In this document: piece by piece, positions 10,484 to 21,944 of the stretch
How the letters are laid out: the number at the start of each line of letters is the position of its first letter
Position numbering within the stretch: the first letter of the stretch is position 1
From: Plenodomus lindquistii
Taxonomy: Eukaryota > Ascomycota > Dothideomycetes > Pleosporales > Leptosphaeriaceae
DNA: 64,000 nucleotides
Assembly: GCA_025504975.1 (NCBI GenBank)
Contig: JANUWI010000008.1
Coordinates: 1,426,001-1,490,000 of the forward strand
Direction: 5' to 3'
The notes under the pieces: generated by a model
What the model was told of the DNA's origin: nothing
The model's input: only the letters and a program-made list of their open reading frames with translations
The model's database searches: none
Made by a program: the position numbers and the translations under genes

Positions 10484-11964
10484 ATGCTTCAATCAATCCT
10501 TATCCTTGGCCTTGCGGCTATTTCCGTGGTCAACGCTCAGTCCAGTGCATTCGCAAAGAGCCAAAGACAGAGCGAGAATGGCATGTGTGGAGCTCAGAAC
10601 GGTGGTTTTACCTGCGTCGGTGTTGCTGATGGTTCGTGCTGTTCTCAGTATGGGTGGTGCGGTAGCAGTGCTGTGAGCGCAACCTCGAAGTCTCTTGTCA
10701 GGTTACCAATATACTTACATTCACTATAGGCTCACTGCGGTACGGGCTGCCAGTCTGGATACGGATCCTGTTCACCCACCCCCAAGACTGGTGGTAAAAG
10801 TCCCGATGGATCTTGTGGCGGAAAGAAGGGGTATACCTGCAAGGACTCTGGTTTCGGTAGGTTTAGTCCTCGATGTTCAGGCTGCCAGATGGAAGACTGA
10901 CTAGGCTAGGTGACTGCTGCAGCGCCTACGGATGGTGTGGCTCTGGCAAAGATTACTGCAGAAAAGGATGCAACCCTGCTTTCGGTACTTGCAAGGGCCA
11001 CAAAGTGAAGACCACCATGACTACCGTCACCAAATCCTCCTCGGCATCCAAGAGTTCAATTAAGACTTCAACCGAGGCCAAGACGTCTAGCAGGGCATCT
11101 AGGACTCGCGGCAGGCCTGCCAGGACTTCCAGCAAGGCTTCCAGCACCCTGGTCGAGGTCTCGTCAAAGGCCTCCACTACACCCGTTGCCAGGGTCTGCA
11201 AGGGCAAGGGTTGCGCTGCATCTTTCACTGATTCCAAAGCCTCTTCCACCGCCGCTGCAAGCGTCTGTAAAGGAAAGGGCTGCGCTGCGTCCTCGACCGG
11301 GTCTAAGGTCTCCACTACACCCGTTGCCAGCGTCTGCAAGGGCAAGAGCTGCCCTTCAATCTCTACCGAGTCTAAAGCCTCTACTACTCCTGCTCCAAGC
11401 ATCTGCAGAGGCATGCGCTGCGCTTCTGCTACTCTCACTGAATCTATGGCCTCTTCCACTGCGGTAGTGAGCATTTGCAAGGGTAAGGCTTGCGCTGTAT
11501 CCTCTACCGAGTCCAAGGCTTCTTTCACCGCGGTCGTGAGCATCTGCAAGGGCAAAGGCTGCGCTACATCTTCTACCCAGGCCTCTGCCACCTCTACAGT
11601 TGCCTCGAGTGCAATTGTAAGGGCTTGCAAGGGCAGAGGCTGCGCTGGTTCATCATCGATTGAAGCCTCTGCAACACCTACTGTGGCCTCCAGTGCAAGT
11701 GTAACCATTTGCAAGGGCAAGGGATGCGCTGCTGTTACTCCTACTGCTCCCACTGCGGCCTCCAACATACCAGTCGCAAGTATCTGCAAGGGCAAGGGCT
11801 GTGCTGCTTCATCATCGATTGAAGCATCTTCTGTTCAGGTCTCTGCTACACCAGTCGTAAGCGCTTGCAGACGCAGGGGGGGCTGCGATGCTGCAACGCC
11901 CACGCCTGCGTCCACGGTCTCCAACGTCGCATCAGGCGCAGCGTCACCTGAATTTACTGGATAG
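10484..11964 (+). CDS. Secreted chitin-binding (CBM18) protein with CKGKGC-repeat tail
   Basis: Three exons: 10484-10672, 10730-10856 and 10910-11964 (introns gtgagc...tatag, phase 0, and gtaggt...gctag, phase 1). The ~456-residue product starts with a signal peptide (MLQSILILGLAAISVVNA). Two hevein-type CBM18 chitin-binding domains follow. The first contains CCSQYGWCGS and HCGTGCQSGYGSC; the second contains CCSAYGWCGSGKDYC and ends FGTC. All eight conserved cysteines appear present in both. After a Ser/Thr/Lys-rich linker come ten repeats of 22-28 residues, each built on a C-x4-C core (consensus VCKGKGCAASS) joined by Ser/Thr/Ala-rich spacers that are probably O-glycosylated. No catalytic domain, transmembrane span or GPI signal is visible. 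Cell-wall binding or chitin shielding is inferred from CBM18; the tail function is unknown. Confidence 0.85.
11193..11950 (+). repeat. In-gene tandem repeat coding for CKGKGC units
   Basis: Ten imperfect units of about 66-84 bases encode Ser/Thr-rich spacers around a C-x4-C core. Cores in order: CKGKGC, CKGKGC, CKGKSC, CRGMRC, CKGKAC, CKGKGC, CKGRGC, CKGKGC, CKGKGC and a degenerate CRRRGGC. The central units are the most alike at the base level (gtctgcaagggcaagggctg), consistent with expansion by unequal exchange. Confidence 0.85.
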
Positions 11965-12936
11965 GATCTTGCCTCCTTCCAAAACTTTGCTGAGTAGCCA
12001 ACCAAATGGATGGCGATTGTCATTTCATCAATTGGGAGACATGCGAGATGGTGGGATGAAGGGCGCGTCGCCGCGCACGGTGAGATGTCGTGTTTAGTGA
12101 ATGATTTAAGAGGAAGGTTGAGGGAGAACATGAAGATTGGAGTTGGCAGAACGCGGTGATAGGTTTTTAATACTTGGAACAGTTGAATTGGCTTGAACAT
12201 TGTAATAGAGTCCTTCCCGTTGTCGTGATATGGGGTATTGAATTGTTTGAGAGTGTGCATAAGGCTTAAATTGGCTTGGTATCTGAGGCTGTCTTGATTG
12301 CGTTTCGAGAATGAAGGCGTGAGAGAGATCGTTGGGGTGGCAAACAAGCCCGAATATCGACGTTGATTCGGACCGTGTCAGATGCCGTAACTTAGATTAG
12401 GTAATGACCAGTCAGTTTCCACTCTTGCAATTGTAAAACTTCGATTTCAGCAAAGCACATGCTCTTCTCATCACAATGCTAGACTCCAGACTCCTCTTGC
12501 TCAGTACTGTTTCAATTTCCATTTTCTACAAGGACGTCATATCTCTACAATTCACAAACACTCCATCCGGAATCACATCGGCCGCTAAGCCATCCCATTG
12601 GTCGCATTTCGGCTTATTCGCAGCCACTCACAGCGCTCGAGTCTCCACATAATAAGCTCAGCCCTGCAACCCAGTGGTCGATCGCCCCATATGCGACTCC
12701 ACCCCTCCCCTGCAGAATCCGGGGCTACCTCGCTCTCGCTGCAACCACACGGCCACGGACATACTTCGATCCATTTCGTCCCGTCCTTTGTGATGCTTTT
12801 GTTCTTGACCTCCTTGTTGTAAATCGCGTAGAACCGTGCTGCTCGTGTTACCGTGTTGATTGTTATTCAGCTGAGCTGAGCTGACATCAGTGTCGCAAGG
12901 CTGAGAAGCAAAGGTTGAGACGACCAACCTGCCACA
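11965..12936. other. Intergenic spacer CBM18/MFS
   Basis: Holds the 3' flank of the CBM18 gene, copy B of the diverged repeat, and the MFS transporter promoter. The minus-strand open frame 11835-12347 overlaps the CBM18 coding end and starts from a non-ATG codon; I do not call it. Confidence 0.5.
12255..12530 (+). repeat. Diverged repeat, copy B (partner at 7940-8240)
   Basis: Same-orientation partner of the 7940-8240 segment. The best block is around 12440-12515 (attgtaaaac, then agactcctcttgctcagta). No terminal inverted repeats or target duplications could be assigned. Confidence 0.6.
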
Positions 12937-14997
12937 ATGGGTCTCGGTGTTCTCGAGGACACAAAGCTCGAACATGTTCCAGGGACGGCGCATGTGTTGG
13001 CTGGTGATGCGAGGAGGGAGGTTGAACAGAGTGCTGCGCGACACATGGGGTTGAAGTACGACAAGACGGGCAAGATACTTTTGGTGCCTCAGCCGAGTGA
13101 CGACCCGAATGACCCTTTGGTACGTATAGTCCATTTTATTCAATTCAACCAAGTCTAGTCGAATCGCATCGCGTCGCATAACATACAGACATGAAATAAC
13201 ACAACAATACGGCACCTATGCTAATCAATCCGTCCAGAACTGGCCCCTCTGGAAACGCGACACAATAATCTTCCTCCTCTCCCTCCTCTCCGTAATCGCC
13301 GCAACCCTCTCCCCCATCCTCGCCGCAAACACCGTCTCCCTCGCCCTCTACTTCCGCCGCAACCTAACCGACATGGCCCTCCTAACCGGCTACCACCTCC
13401 TCGGCGTCGGCCTCGCAGGCTTCCTCTTCGTACCCAGCGCCCGCATCTGGGGAAAACGCCACGTCTACCTGCTCGGCACGCTCATCATCATAATAAGCTG
13501 CATCTGGGGCGGCGCCACGGGAAACCACTATGGCAGTTTTCTCTGGGCACGCATATTCCAGGGCGTGGGGCTTGCGCCGTTTGAAGCGCTGGTTAATGCT
13601 TCAGTGGGCGATTTGTACCACGTTCATGAACGCGGGGTGCGTATGGCATTGTCGAATTTCTGCGTGTTTGGCGGGGCGTTTTTTACCCCTGTGCTCGTGG
13701 GCGTGATTGCAGATCGCATCGGGTATATTTGGACGTTTTACTTTGTTGCTATTTTCACGGGCGCCATGTTTCCCCTCGTTGTGCTGTTTGTGCCTGAAAC
13801 GGCATATGTCCGCGAAACGAGGTTCGATATTGATACCATGGGGAATCTAGTGGCGCCGGATGGAAGGGAACTTAAGGATTTGGAGACGGTCATCGCGGGG
13901 AACGAAACCTCAACGACGAGCACAACAACACAGCAACACTCCCCCTCAACATCCCTCCTCCCCTCCGACGACAAACACCCCCAACTCACCCGATCACACC
14001 CCCAACAACAACCGCAAAAACACACATACATCCAAACCCTGCGCCTCTTCTCGGGCCGCAAATCCACAACACCCTACCTGCACCTCCTCCTCCGCCCCTT
14101 CTCCCTCTTCCTGCACCCAGGAATCCTCTGGTCTTGCCTAATCCAAGGCACACTAATCGGCTTCACAGTGCTCATCGGCATCGTGCTCGCAGGCATAATG
14201 CTGGGTCCACCCTTATGGTTCGGCGAAGTAGAAACAGGCTACATGTACACGGGCGCCTTTATCGGCGCACTCATCGGTTTCGCCTTAACAGGACTAGTAT
14301 CAGACTGGAGTGCGAATGTGCTGACGCGCTGGAACAACGGCGTGTATGAGCCCGAGTTTCGCATGGTGTTGGTTATTCCGCAATTGGTGTTTGGGGGCGC
14401 GGGCATCATTGGGTTTGGCTGGACGAGCGATGATGCAGAGCGGTATGGATGGTTTTGGCCGGACTTCTTTTTTGCAATGGTGGTTGTGGGCATGGTGTGT
14501 GGGGCTGTGGGGAGCGCTTTGTATATTGTTGATGCGCATCGTGAGTTTTTTTTCTTCTTCTTCTTTATTTTTTTTTTCAATCTGCAGATGGGAATTGGGC
14601 GTATAAGTGCTAATGTTGACTAACAGGCGACCTATCCATCGAAGCCTTCACCTGCAACCTCGTCTTCAAAAACCTCTTCTCCTTTGCCCTCACCTTCAAA
14701 GGCTTCGACTGGATCGTCGAGGCAGGCAGCATAAAAGACGTCTTTGTCGCAGTCGGCTGTGTGCAAATTGCCGTTTGCGCCTTGACGCTTCCTATGTGTA
14801 TGTTCACCCCCCTTTTCACCTAATGGTACTTGTGCGAGGCTTGCACGCAAGCGCTATGTGGATAGCGACAGGTTGCTAATGTAAAGGTGATAGACATCTT
14901 CGGCAAAAAGAGTAGAAGTTATTTCTACAGACATAACGTCTATTTCAAAGTCACGGATTGGGTGGCGGAGAAACTGACGTTTTGGGTCAAGAAGTAA
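12937..14997 (+). CDS. Major facilitator superfamily transporter
   Basis: Four exons (12937-13119, 13238-14540, 14627-14797, 14894-14997) encode about 586 residues. Introns are gtacgt...tccag, gtgagt...ctaacag and gtatgt...gatag; the codons split by the last two introns (CGC and TAC) restore clean protein. After a 60-residue cytosolic N terminus come about twelve membrane helices. An MFS loop 2-3 region is seen near SARIWGKRHVYLLGT, and an acidic pair follows helix 4 (FQGVGLAPFEALVNASVGD). A long hydrophilic central loop lies near residues 250-310, and the C terminus is basic. It resembles the fungal drug:H+ antiporter-like group in which LYIVDAHRDLSIEAF is a typical motif. The substrate cannot be told from sequence. 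The second intron carries an unusually long T/C tract. Confidence 0.88.
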
Positions 14998-15319
14998 TTC
15001 AACCACTTGCAACGGCGGAGTCAGTAAGTGCATGGTCGAGTTTGATCGCTCAGGCAGGTGACGAGGCTGTGGGAAAGGAGTAGGAGGAAGAGGAGTTTGA
15101 TACCACTTTGCAGCGTTTTTACTTCCCAGGTAGTATTTCTTTCTCATTCCACATACATAACGTCTTTTGCTAATACCACACACCTTCACCATTCCTTGCA
15201 CTTTCCCTTGGCCATTTACACCCCAGCCCTAACCCCCCTCATCCCCTTGAGCAACCATCCATCCATCCATCTATCCTTGGCTAGTCCGTTGGTCGGTCGG
15301 TTGGCAGAAAAAGACCCGC
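14998..15319. other. Convergent spacer MFS/cyclophilin
   Basis: Tail-to-tail 3' flanks. A short CCAT repeat (catccatccatccatc) lies near 15248-15272 and a ggtcggtcggttgg run near 15290-15304. No gene is visible. Confidence 0.6.
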
Positions 15320-17434
15320 CTACGAAACCGAGATAGAAATGATCTTAATATCCTCCTCTGGCTTCTCCTTGTACACTTTGGTATTCTCGATGCGATGAAC
15401 GACATCCATGCCCGCGACTGCGCGGCCGAAGATTGTGTGTTTGTCGTCGAGCCATGGCTGTTTTGTTTTCGTTAGCACAATATCCACATCCACACGCTAC
15501 ATCCACGCACAGGCATGAAATGTACCCCGGATAACGGGAGAAGTAAGCAAAAAAAAAGGAAAAGATAAAAAAGGAAGGAAAGAGGGAAACTCACAGCCTT
15601 CTCCGTCGTGATAAAAAACTGACTCGCATTCCCATTCCTGCCTGCATTCGCCATACTAACCACATACGGCCTATCATGCCTCAACCACTCCACAAACTCA
15701 TCTGCGAAATCCTTGCCCCAAATCGATTCCCCGCCCGTACCATCCCCCATCGGGTCACCGGTTTGAATCATAAACTTGCGAATCACACGGTGGAAAATAA
15801 CGTTGTTGTAGTATCCGTTTCGGGCGTGGGTGACGAAGTTTTCGACGGCGAGGGGCGCGGCGGTGGGGTACAGGCGGATGGTGATGTCGCCGTAGGTGGT
15901 GTGGAGGATGGCGGTTTGGCCGGTCGCAGCAGCAGCTTTATCTTGGTCTTGTTTTGAAGGGTTGGTGGAGCGGGGTTTTTCATTCACGACGTCGCGCGTG
16001 GATTTGCTGGCGGTGTTGTCGTTGGTGTACATGTAGAAGCGTACTTTGCCGGTTCCAGTGCTGACGAGCATTGCGTCGCGGGCTTCGGCTTCTTGAAGTA
16101 AAGGGTTTTCTGATGCGGCCATTTCGACGGTGATGACGCGTTTTTTGTCGGGTTGGCCTTGGTAGAGGGAGAGGTGGAGGGGGCGGAGGTTGGGTTCTTC
16201 GAGGCCGTAGAGTTTGACGAGTTTGTTGGTGAGCGTGTTGATCACTTTGATGCCGTACATGCTGCCGTAGAGGATGAAGTTGCTGGTTTCGTCGAAGATG
16301 ACGTTCATTTTGCTGCGGTGTTGGGGCGTGTCGAGGTCGCGCTCTATGCCGATGCGGCGCCCGAATTCCATGTCTTCGAGGTGTTGGACGGCGGTGCCGG
16401 CTTGTTGCATGGTGGTGATTGTTTCGATGGATTCATCGTACGTGCGGTACAGCTTCCCACTTGCAAAGTCGAAGACGCGAATCTTGCGGTCGGGGAAACT
16501 GTACGTCGCGAACTGCGTTCCAGTTGGCGAAATGGTAATCGAAGATGGCACGCATTTTGCCTTTTTAAACTCAAACAGATTCGTCCCACTCTTGAGTTTC
16601 CACACATTGTCCGGCTTCTCATAGTTCCCACTCGGCCGCCAGTACTCGACCATGCCGCCCACATCGACACTAACAACGCAGTCGAACCGGGAATTATACG
16701 CCATCAACCCCACCGACGCCCTATGCACATTCTTCAACGTCTCCAACGGCTCCATGCGCTCCCCCCTCCCATCATACATCCTGATCCAACTCTTCTCCTC
16801 CTCACTCACCGCCAGTAGCGGAAAACTCGCCCCCCTTCCATGCACCCAACACACAGCCCTCGGCACATACTCCAACGCCAACATAGCCAACAGATCAAAC
16901 GTCACCACATCAAAAATCTTAACCGTCTTATCCACCCCCGCAGTCGCAAAACTCCGCCCATCGGCACTCACACTCACACTCTTAATCTCGCCCACATGCG
17001 CGCGAAACTCCTTGACGAATTCAATACCGCCAAAATCCTTCTTCCAGAACTTGACTACGCCGTCAATGGAGCTCGTGATGAGGAAGTCGGTGTAGGGTGT
17101 CCAGGTCGTGAAACTCAGTTGTTCGCGGTGCATGAGGGATTTTGCGTAGCGTGTGGCGCTGGGGAGGGCGGCGATGTAGAGGGATTCGTAGGGGAGTTTG
17201 CGCTTTTTCTTCTTCGGGGCGGAGGAGGGAAGCGCGGGGCCAAAGTCGTCGTCGGAAGAGGACGAGTCATCTGTGGTGTGTGTTAGTGGGCATGGTTTGC
17301 GCGTAGAGGTTGCGAATGGGGCTCGAGGTACCGTCTGCGTGTGCGGCGGCGGGCGCATTGGGCTGCTCGTCTGCCTCCATTTCTGTGCGTGATCGTTTGG
17401 CCTTGCTGGGCGACTCGGATCCGTTGGACGCCAT
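15320..17434 (-). CDS. WD40-repeat cyclophilin (PPWD1/Cyp15-like peptidyl-prolyl isomerase)
   Basis: Exons 17434-17332, 17270-15595 and 15457-15320 give about 638 residues. The first intron (gtacct...ccactaac...cacag) restores the acidic-serine stretch DDDSSSSDDDFGPALP. The second (gtgagt...aacag) rejoins the cyclophilin domain at EKA/PWLDDKHTIFG. N-terminal Lys/Arg-rich nuclear signals (KAKRSR, PKKKKRKLP) precede several WD40 blades (residues ~70-430). A linker follows, then a C-terminal cyclophilin domain (~residues 480-638) with HRVIRKFMIQTGDPMGDGTG, the catalytic-type Arg and Phe, and FFITTEKAPWLDDKHTIFG. This architecture is that of human PPWD1 and fission yeast Cyp15, which associate with the spliceosome. 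The Trp of the cyclosporin-binding site is retained (PWLDDKH). It lies close to the next minus-strand gene (297 bp). Confidence 0.92.
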
Positions 17435-17731
17435 GTTGTGTGAAGGTGTTGTGGGGTTTGGTTGTGGGTGAGTTGGTCTCGGAGGTCCGCAGAGACAAAA
17501 GTTTGGGGTTGCGAATTGGAGGCACGCGTCAACGCGCCTCACTCAAAACGGCGCACGTTGTGACAACATCAATTAAGTACTGACAAGCAGTAGGTTTCAC
17601 AATGATGAAATTAGGATATTCGCTATCTTGACAAACTGTAACATCGAATTTACATTTGTTGTATTTAGTTCATGACATCTACATCATTCATCAACTATGC
17701 ACGGTTGCGCACCACCAAGCTAAGGTGCTGC

Positions 17732-20700
17732 TTATAGATACTTGTGCTCCTTCAACCACGATTCCACATCCTCAGAGTCGCGCTCCAGCCATGCAGCCTT
17801 TGCGCTAATCGCATCAATGCTCTGAGAAAGCGACATGTCAAAGCCCTTGGTGCTCTTGCTAGCAAAGAAGGCCTTGATGTCCTCAATGTGCTCGCGGTGA
17901 GTGAAGCTAGACGTGGTAATGGACACGACCGAGCTCAGCATGCTCAAGCTAGGAGGAAGTCTCCTCTCGAGCTCCTCCCAGTTGTCCTTGACCCATTTCC
18001 AGAGCGCGATGCAGCCCTCAGAGTGCGATCGCAGTGCGCTAATGGGCAGGTAAATGTCCTGGCCCTTGACATCCTTGCTAAGAGCAAAGTCGAGCGAGCG
18101 CTGGATGAGTTCGGGCGACTTGGCGCGACCGAGTGAACGAAGGGCAGAGTTGCGCTCGTCACTGGTGGCGGCATTGATTGCCTCGTTGACAACGACGTCG
18201 TACTGTTATGGATTAGCGATGACACAAGGGACAATAATTATTGACTCACCTCCTCACTGCCACCATTGGCCAGGACGATGGCGTAAACGCTCCCGCGGAT
18301 GTTGGGGTGAATGGCCGACTTGTCGCCTGCCTTGAACTTGTTGAACATGTCGAATGCGGCTTGTGTAATCTTCTCATCCCCTGCAATTCCAGCAGAACCA
18401 AACATCAGACTCTTGAACTGTTGCTCAATGTGTCCATCCTTGTCGCTAAACGTCCAACCCAACTCATGCGCCTTGTCCGCGCTGAGCTTCAACTGGAACT
18501 TCTTGAGGGCATCTTTGGTAGCTTGGTCCTCGAACATCCATGCGCCGCGAAGGGAGCCAATGCGGCCTGTAATCTCTTGCCACACGACAAACTCTGACTC
18601 TGTCTTGAAGCTGTCGAGAAGCGACAGAATACCAGATGTCTTCTGGTACCCAGAGGCGGCCAGCGATCCGGCATCGGCAATCATTCCAGCCCTGTCCTCC
18701 ACGGTCAGGAGCCCGTCCTTGGCAGCGAGACCTAGCTTGCGCAGGCGCTCAGGCGTGTAGGATGTGCGATAGATGCCAGAGTGGTCTGCGTTAAGCTTGA
18801 AGAAGTCGAGATCCTTGACCTTGAAATCGGCCTCGCGGTCGAAAAGCGTAAGGTCTTCGTTGACACCTTCCTTGGTGCGCAGAGCGAGGAAGACAGGCCA
18901 GAGAGTTTGGTCCTCCTCGGGCTTGACATCGGCGGTGCGCAGGAAGCGGTTCTGCTTGACGTGGATGGAGTCGGAACCCTCGGTGACGGTGACCACAGGG
19001 AAGCCAACCTTTTTTGTCCAAATGTCCATGACCTTGCCAACATCCTTGCCGCTGGCATCAGCAAGAGCGGCCCAAAGGTCACCAGTCTCAGTGTTGCCAT
19101 ATGCATGCTTCTTCAGGTATCTACGGATACCCTCCATGAAGACGTCTTCGCCAATGTATTTCGAGATCATGCGAATGACACTGGAACCTTTGGAGTACGA
19201 GATGGCGTCGAAGATCTGGTTGATCTCATCGGCGCGCTTGACAGGGACCTCAATCGGGTGACTACTGCGTAGCGAATCCAGCGATAAGGCACCGGCAAGG
19301 TTGTCAGTGACGTAACCCTCCCAGACCTTCCAGTCGGGATAAAAGACGTTGCAGGAGTACCATGACATCCATGTCGCGAATCCTTCGTTCAGCCACAGAC
19401 CATCCCAGAAGTCCATAGTGACAAGGTTACCGAACCACTGATGTGCGAGTTCGTGTTGCACAGTCTCGGCTACACGCTGCTTGACTGCTGCGCCGCTAAC
19501 CTTTTCGTCGATCAGCACGTCAACGACCCTGTAAGTGATGAGACCCCAGTTCTCCATGGCACCAGCACTAAAGTCAGGAATAGCGACCATGTCCATCTTT
19601 GGTAGGGGGAAAGGGCTGTTGAAGGTCTTTTCGTAGAATTCGAGGGTCTTTGCAGCAAGCTCGAGTGAGAAGCGGCCGTGTTCAATGTCTCGATCCTTTG
19701 GCGCATAGACGCGTACAGGGACACGGAAGTTGTTGGTCTCGATGTAATTGAGCTCTCCAATGATGAAGCACAGAAGGTAGGTGGACATGAGAGGTGTGGG
19801 GTTGAAAGTGACTGCCTTCCTCTTGCCACCAGAGACCTTTGAGTCGACCGTCTTCTCCGATGCAACGTCCATGTTGCTCAAGCATGTCATCTTGTCATCA
19901 GCGACAAGTGTGACTGTGAACTCTGCCTTGAGCGCAGGCTCATCGAAGCAGGGGAATGCGCGCCTGGCATCGGTCGGCTCCATCTGGGTTGTGGCCATGT
20001 ATGTGGTCGTACCATCCTCTGCCTTGAACGACGAGCGGTAGAAACCGGCCATGTTGTCGTTTAAGATGCCAGAGAAAACCATGGTGAGCTTGGCCTTGCC
20101 GCCCGCTGGGATGGTCTGGTCGAAGCTGACCTTTGTGGTCTGCGCGTCATCGTCGGAGGTGACTGTGGGGGATTCGGCGATGACCTTGTCGCCGGCGAGG
20201 ACCTTGGTGGAGTGGATCTTGAGCTCGTTGGTGTTGAGGGAAATCGAGGTCGTGTCTTCAACGACATCTAGACTATGGAGGGGTTAGTCAAGAGCCCCGC
20301 GCCTCGAGGGAATTAGGGAATTGCCTACTCTATCGTGACGCTGCCCTCGTAGGTGAACTTTTCAAAGTCGGGCTCGAGCGTCAAGTCGTAGTGGATGGGC
20401 TTGACATTGGTGGGCAGCACCTCGCGGCCCTTGGTGATGTCGATGGAGGCGTCGCCCTCTGCGCCGAAATGCCTGCACATGCTTCTTCTATGCGAACAAT
20501 GACGGACCGAGGTGGCGTTGAGTGGTCGAGTGGGACGGGGGGCGCGTCGAAGGGGAGGGGACAGTGACAGTGGTTGTAAGGGCACGGCGGGGTAAACACA
20601 CGTTGTCGTGGGGCTCTGAAGCGTGTGCAGAGGGTCCCGGCGAGGGTTCAAGATGAGTCGCCGAGCGCGGGAAGGGGCGATGGTGGCAGCAGCAGGCCGG

Positions 20701-20774
20701 GAGAGCAAACGCCCTGCCCTAGAGACGCCGCCCGTTGCGATACGCCGCCCGCCATTCTGCGTGAAGCAGTGCAT
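17732..20774 (-). CDS. APE2: M1 family zinc aminopeptidase (Ape2/Aap1, puromycin-sensitive type)
   Basis: Exons end at 20329, run 20272-18250, and run 18202-17732. Introns are gtaggc...ccatag (phase 2, restoring SVTIDLDVVEDTTS) and gtgagt...aacag (phase 0). The core protein from the ATG at 20480 (MCRHFGAEGD) is about 881 residues. The open frame extends upstream to an ATG at 20774, adding 98 mostly Arg/Ser/Ala/Pro residues that resemble a mitochondrial presequence. Motifs are intact: the exopeptidase signature GAMENWGL, the zinc site HELAHQWFG with a downstream NEGFATW glutamate, and an ERAP1-like C-terminal helical domain. It removes N-terminal residues from peptides in the cytosol, and possibly in mitochondria for the long form. 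Yeast APE2 and AAP1 are the closest relatives; the choice between them cannot be made here. Confidence 0.93.
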
Positions 20775-21944
20775 CGACGTGACCTTAGACAGTAGTGCTG
20801 CTGCTGCTGTGCAATGGCCAGGCCGACGGCGTGCAATTGGCCAATCGAAGTTGGGACAAGGACGAAAGCGACGTGCATCCTTCCATCGCCGCACTAGCGC
20901 CTACAACGCACGCTCCATGTGTCGAAACCTGCACAAAAATTGCCCGCCTCGCGCAGACGCCGTCTCTTCTTCATCAACCGCAAGGAAGTCCTCCCAGCGC
21001 TCTCCCCATTGCAGAGGCGCTGTGTGTTCTGACGACATTGTCAGTCCTTGCTAGACACAATCCAGCACTCGTTTGAGCCTGTCCGCAATTCCTGCATGAG
21101 TGGATGGGTATAGAAGTAGTGCCACATATTTACATACAATGCGTAGGTAGATGCGGTGGCTCGCAATTTCGCCGTTGGATGGCTTTGCTGGCAGAATGAG
21201 TTTGAGGGGTGGCTGACGTGGTGTTTTGAGACTGGTCAAGGCTACATAGATGATGGTGAGGCCGTTACTATTGTTCCTGAACCGACGTTGGCCTGTGCAG
21301 GTCACGTAGGGCTGGATACTCCACGCCCCCAACTATGATCCGACCATATCACAGTGATGAGCTACGAGCCGAATAATTCAGCACAATCACATGCTTTCGT
21401 AGGTGGTTGGGAAAACATGTCATTATACTCGACGCGTCAGACGCTTCGCTTCTCTTTGGAGCAGTGCAACGGCGTGTCAGGAGCGCTGAGCACCCACGTA
21501 CAATGCATGAGAGAACACGACAATAGGTGATCCAAGGCAAGAACGATTGCTACACCACCACGCAAGACCATGTCTGTCCTTATGAGAGATCATCTGCGAG
21601 TCAACATCTCACCAGAAGCTTATGTCATCAAAAGTTGAGATGAAGAGAAACTATCATACAGACGGAATGAAGAGTTAAACACATGCCAGATGATTTATTT
21701 CTACCAGCAGATATGACTTTCCAAAAGTGAGGATATTGGCGGAGAGCAGAGTGCAAACATCATGCATTCTAAGAGGTTGCGGCTGTGGGCCAATCAGCGC
21801 GTCCTGGATTCTGGTTTGAGCAGTGCACGGGCCGCCAAGTCAACGAAGAAGTTGCGACCGGGCAACTCCTCACCACCACTATCACCACCGCCGCCGCCCC
21901 ATTGACTCTCTCTCTCCCCAGCCCCGAGCCGGCCTCACATCATC
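20775..21944. other. Divergent promoter region aminopeptidase/CYT1
   Basis: 1.2 kb between two divergent housekeeping genes. The aminopeptidase frame stays open on the minus strand to 20894 without another ATG. The rest shows only short random frames. A C/T-rich tract (21880-21920, accaccactatcaccaccgc) directly precedes the cytochrome c1 start and is typical of a fungal 5' UTR. Confidence 0.55.

Noticed and set aside
10953..11795. 280-codon open frame antisense to the CBM18 tail
   Set aside because: It mirrors the repeat array; the sense repeat codons simply avoid antisense stops. No start or independent family features.
17944..18234. 96-codon minus-strand frame overlapping the aminopeptidase
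   Set aside because: Different frame from exon 3, which runs through unbroken; a shadow.
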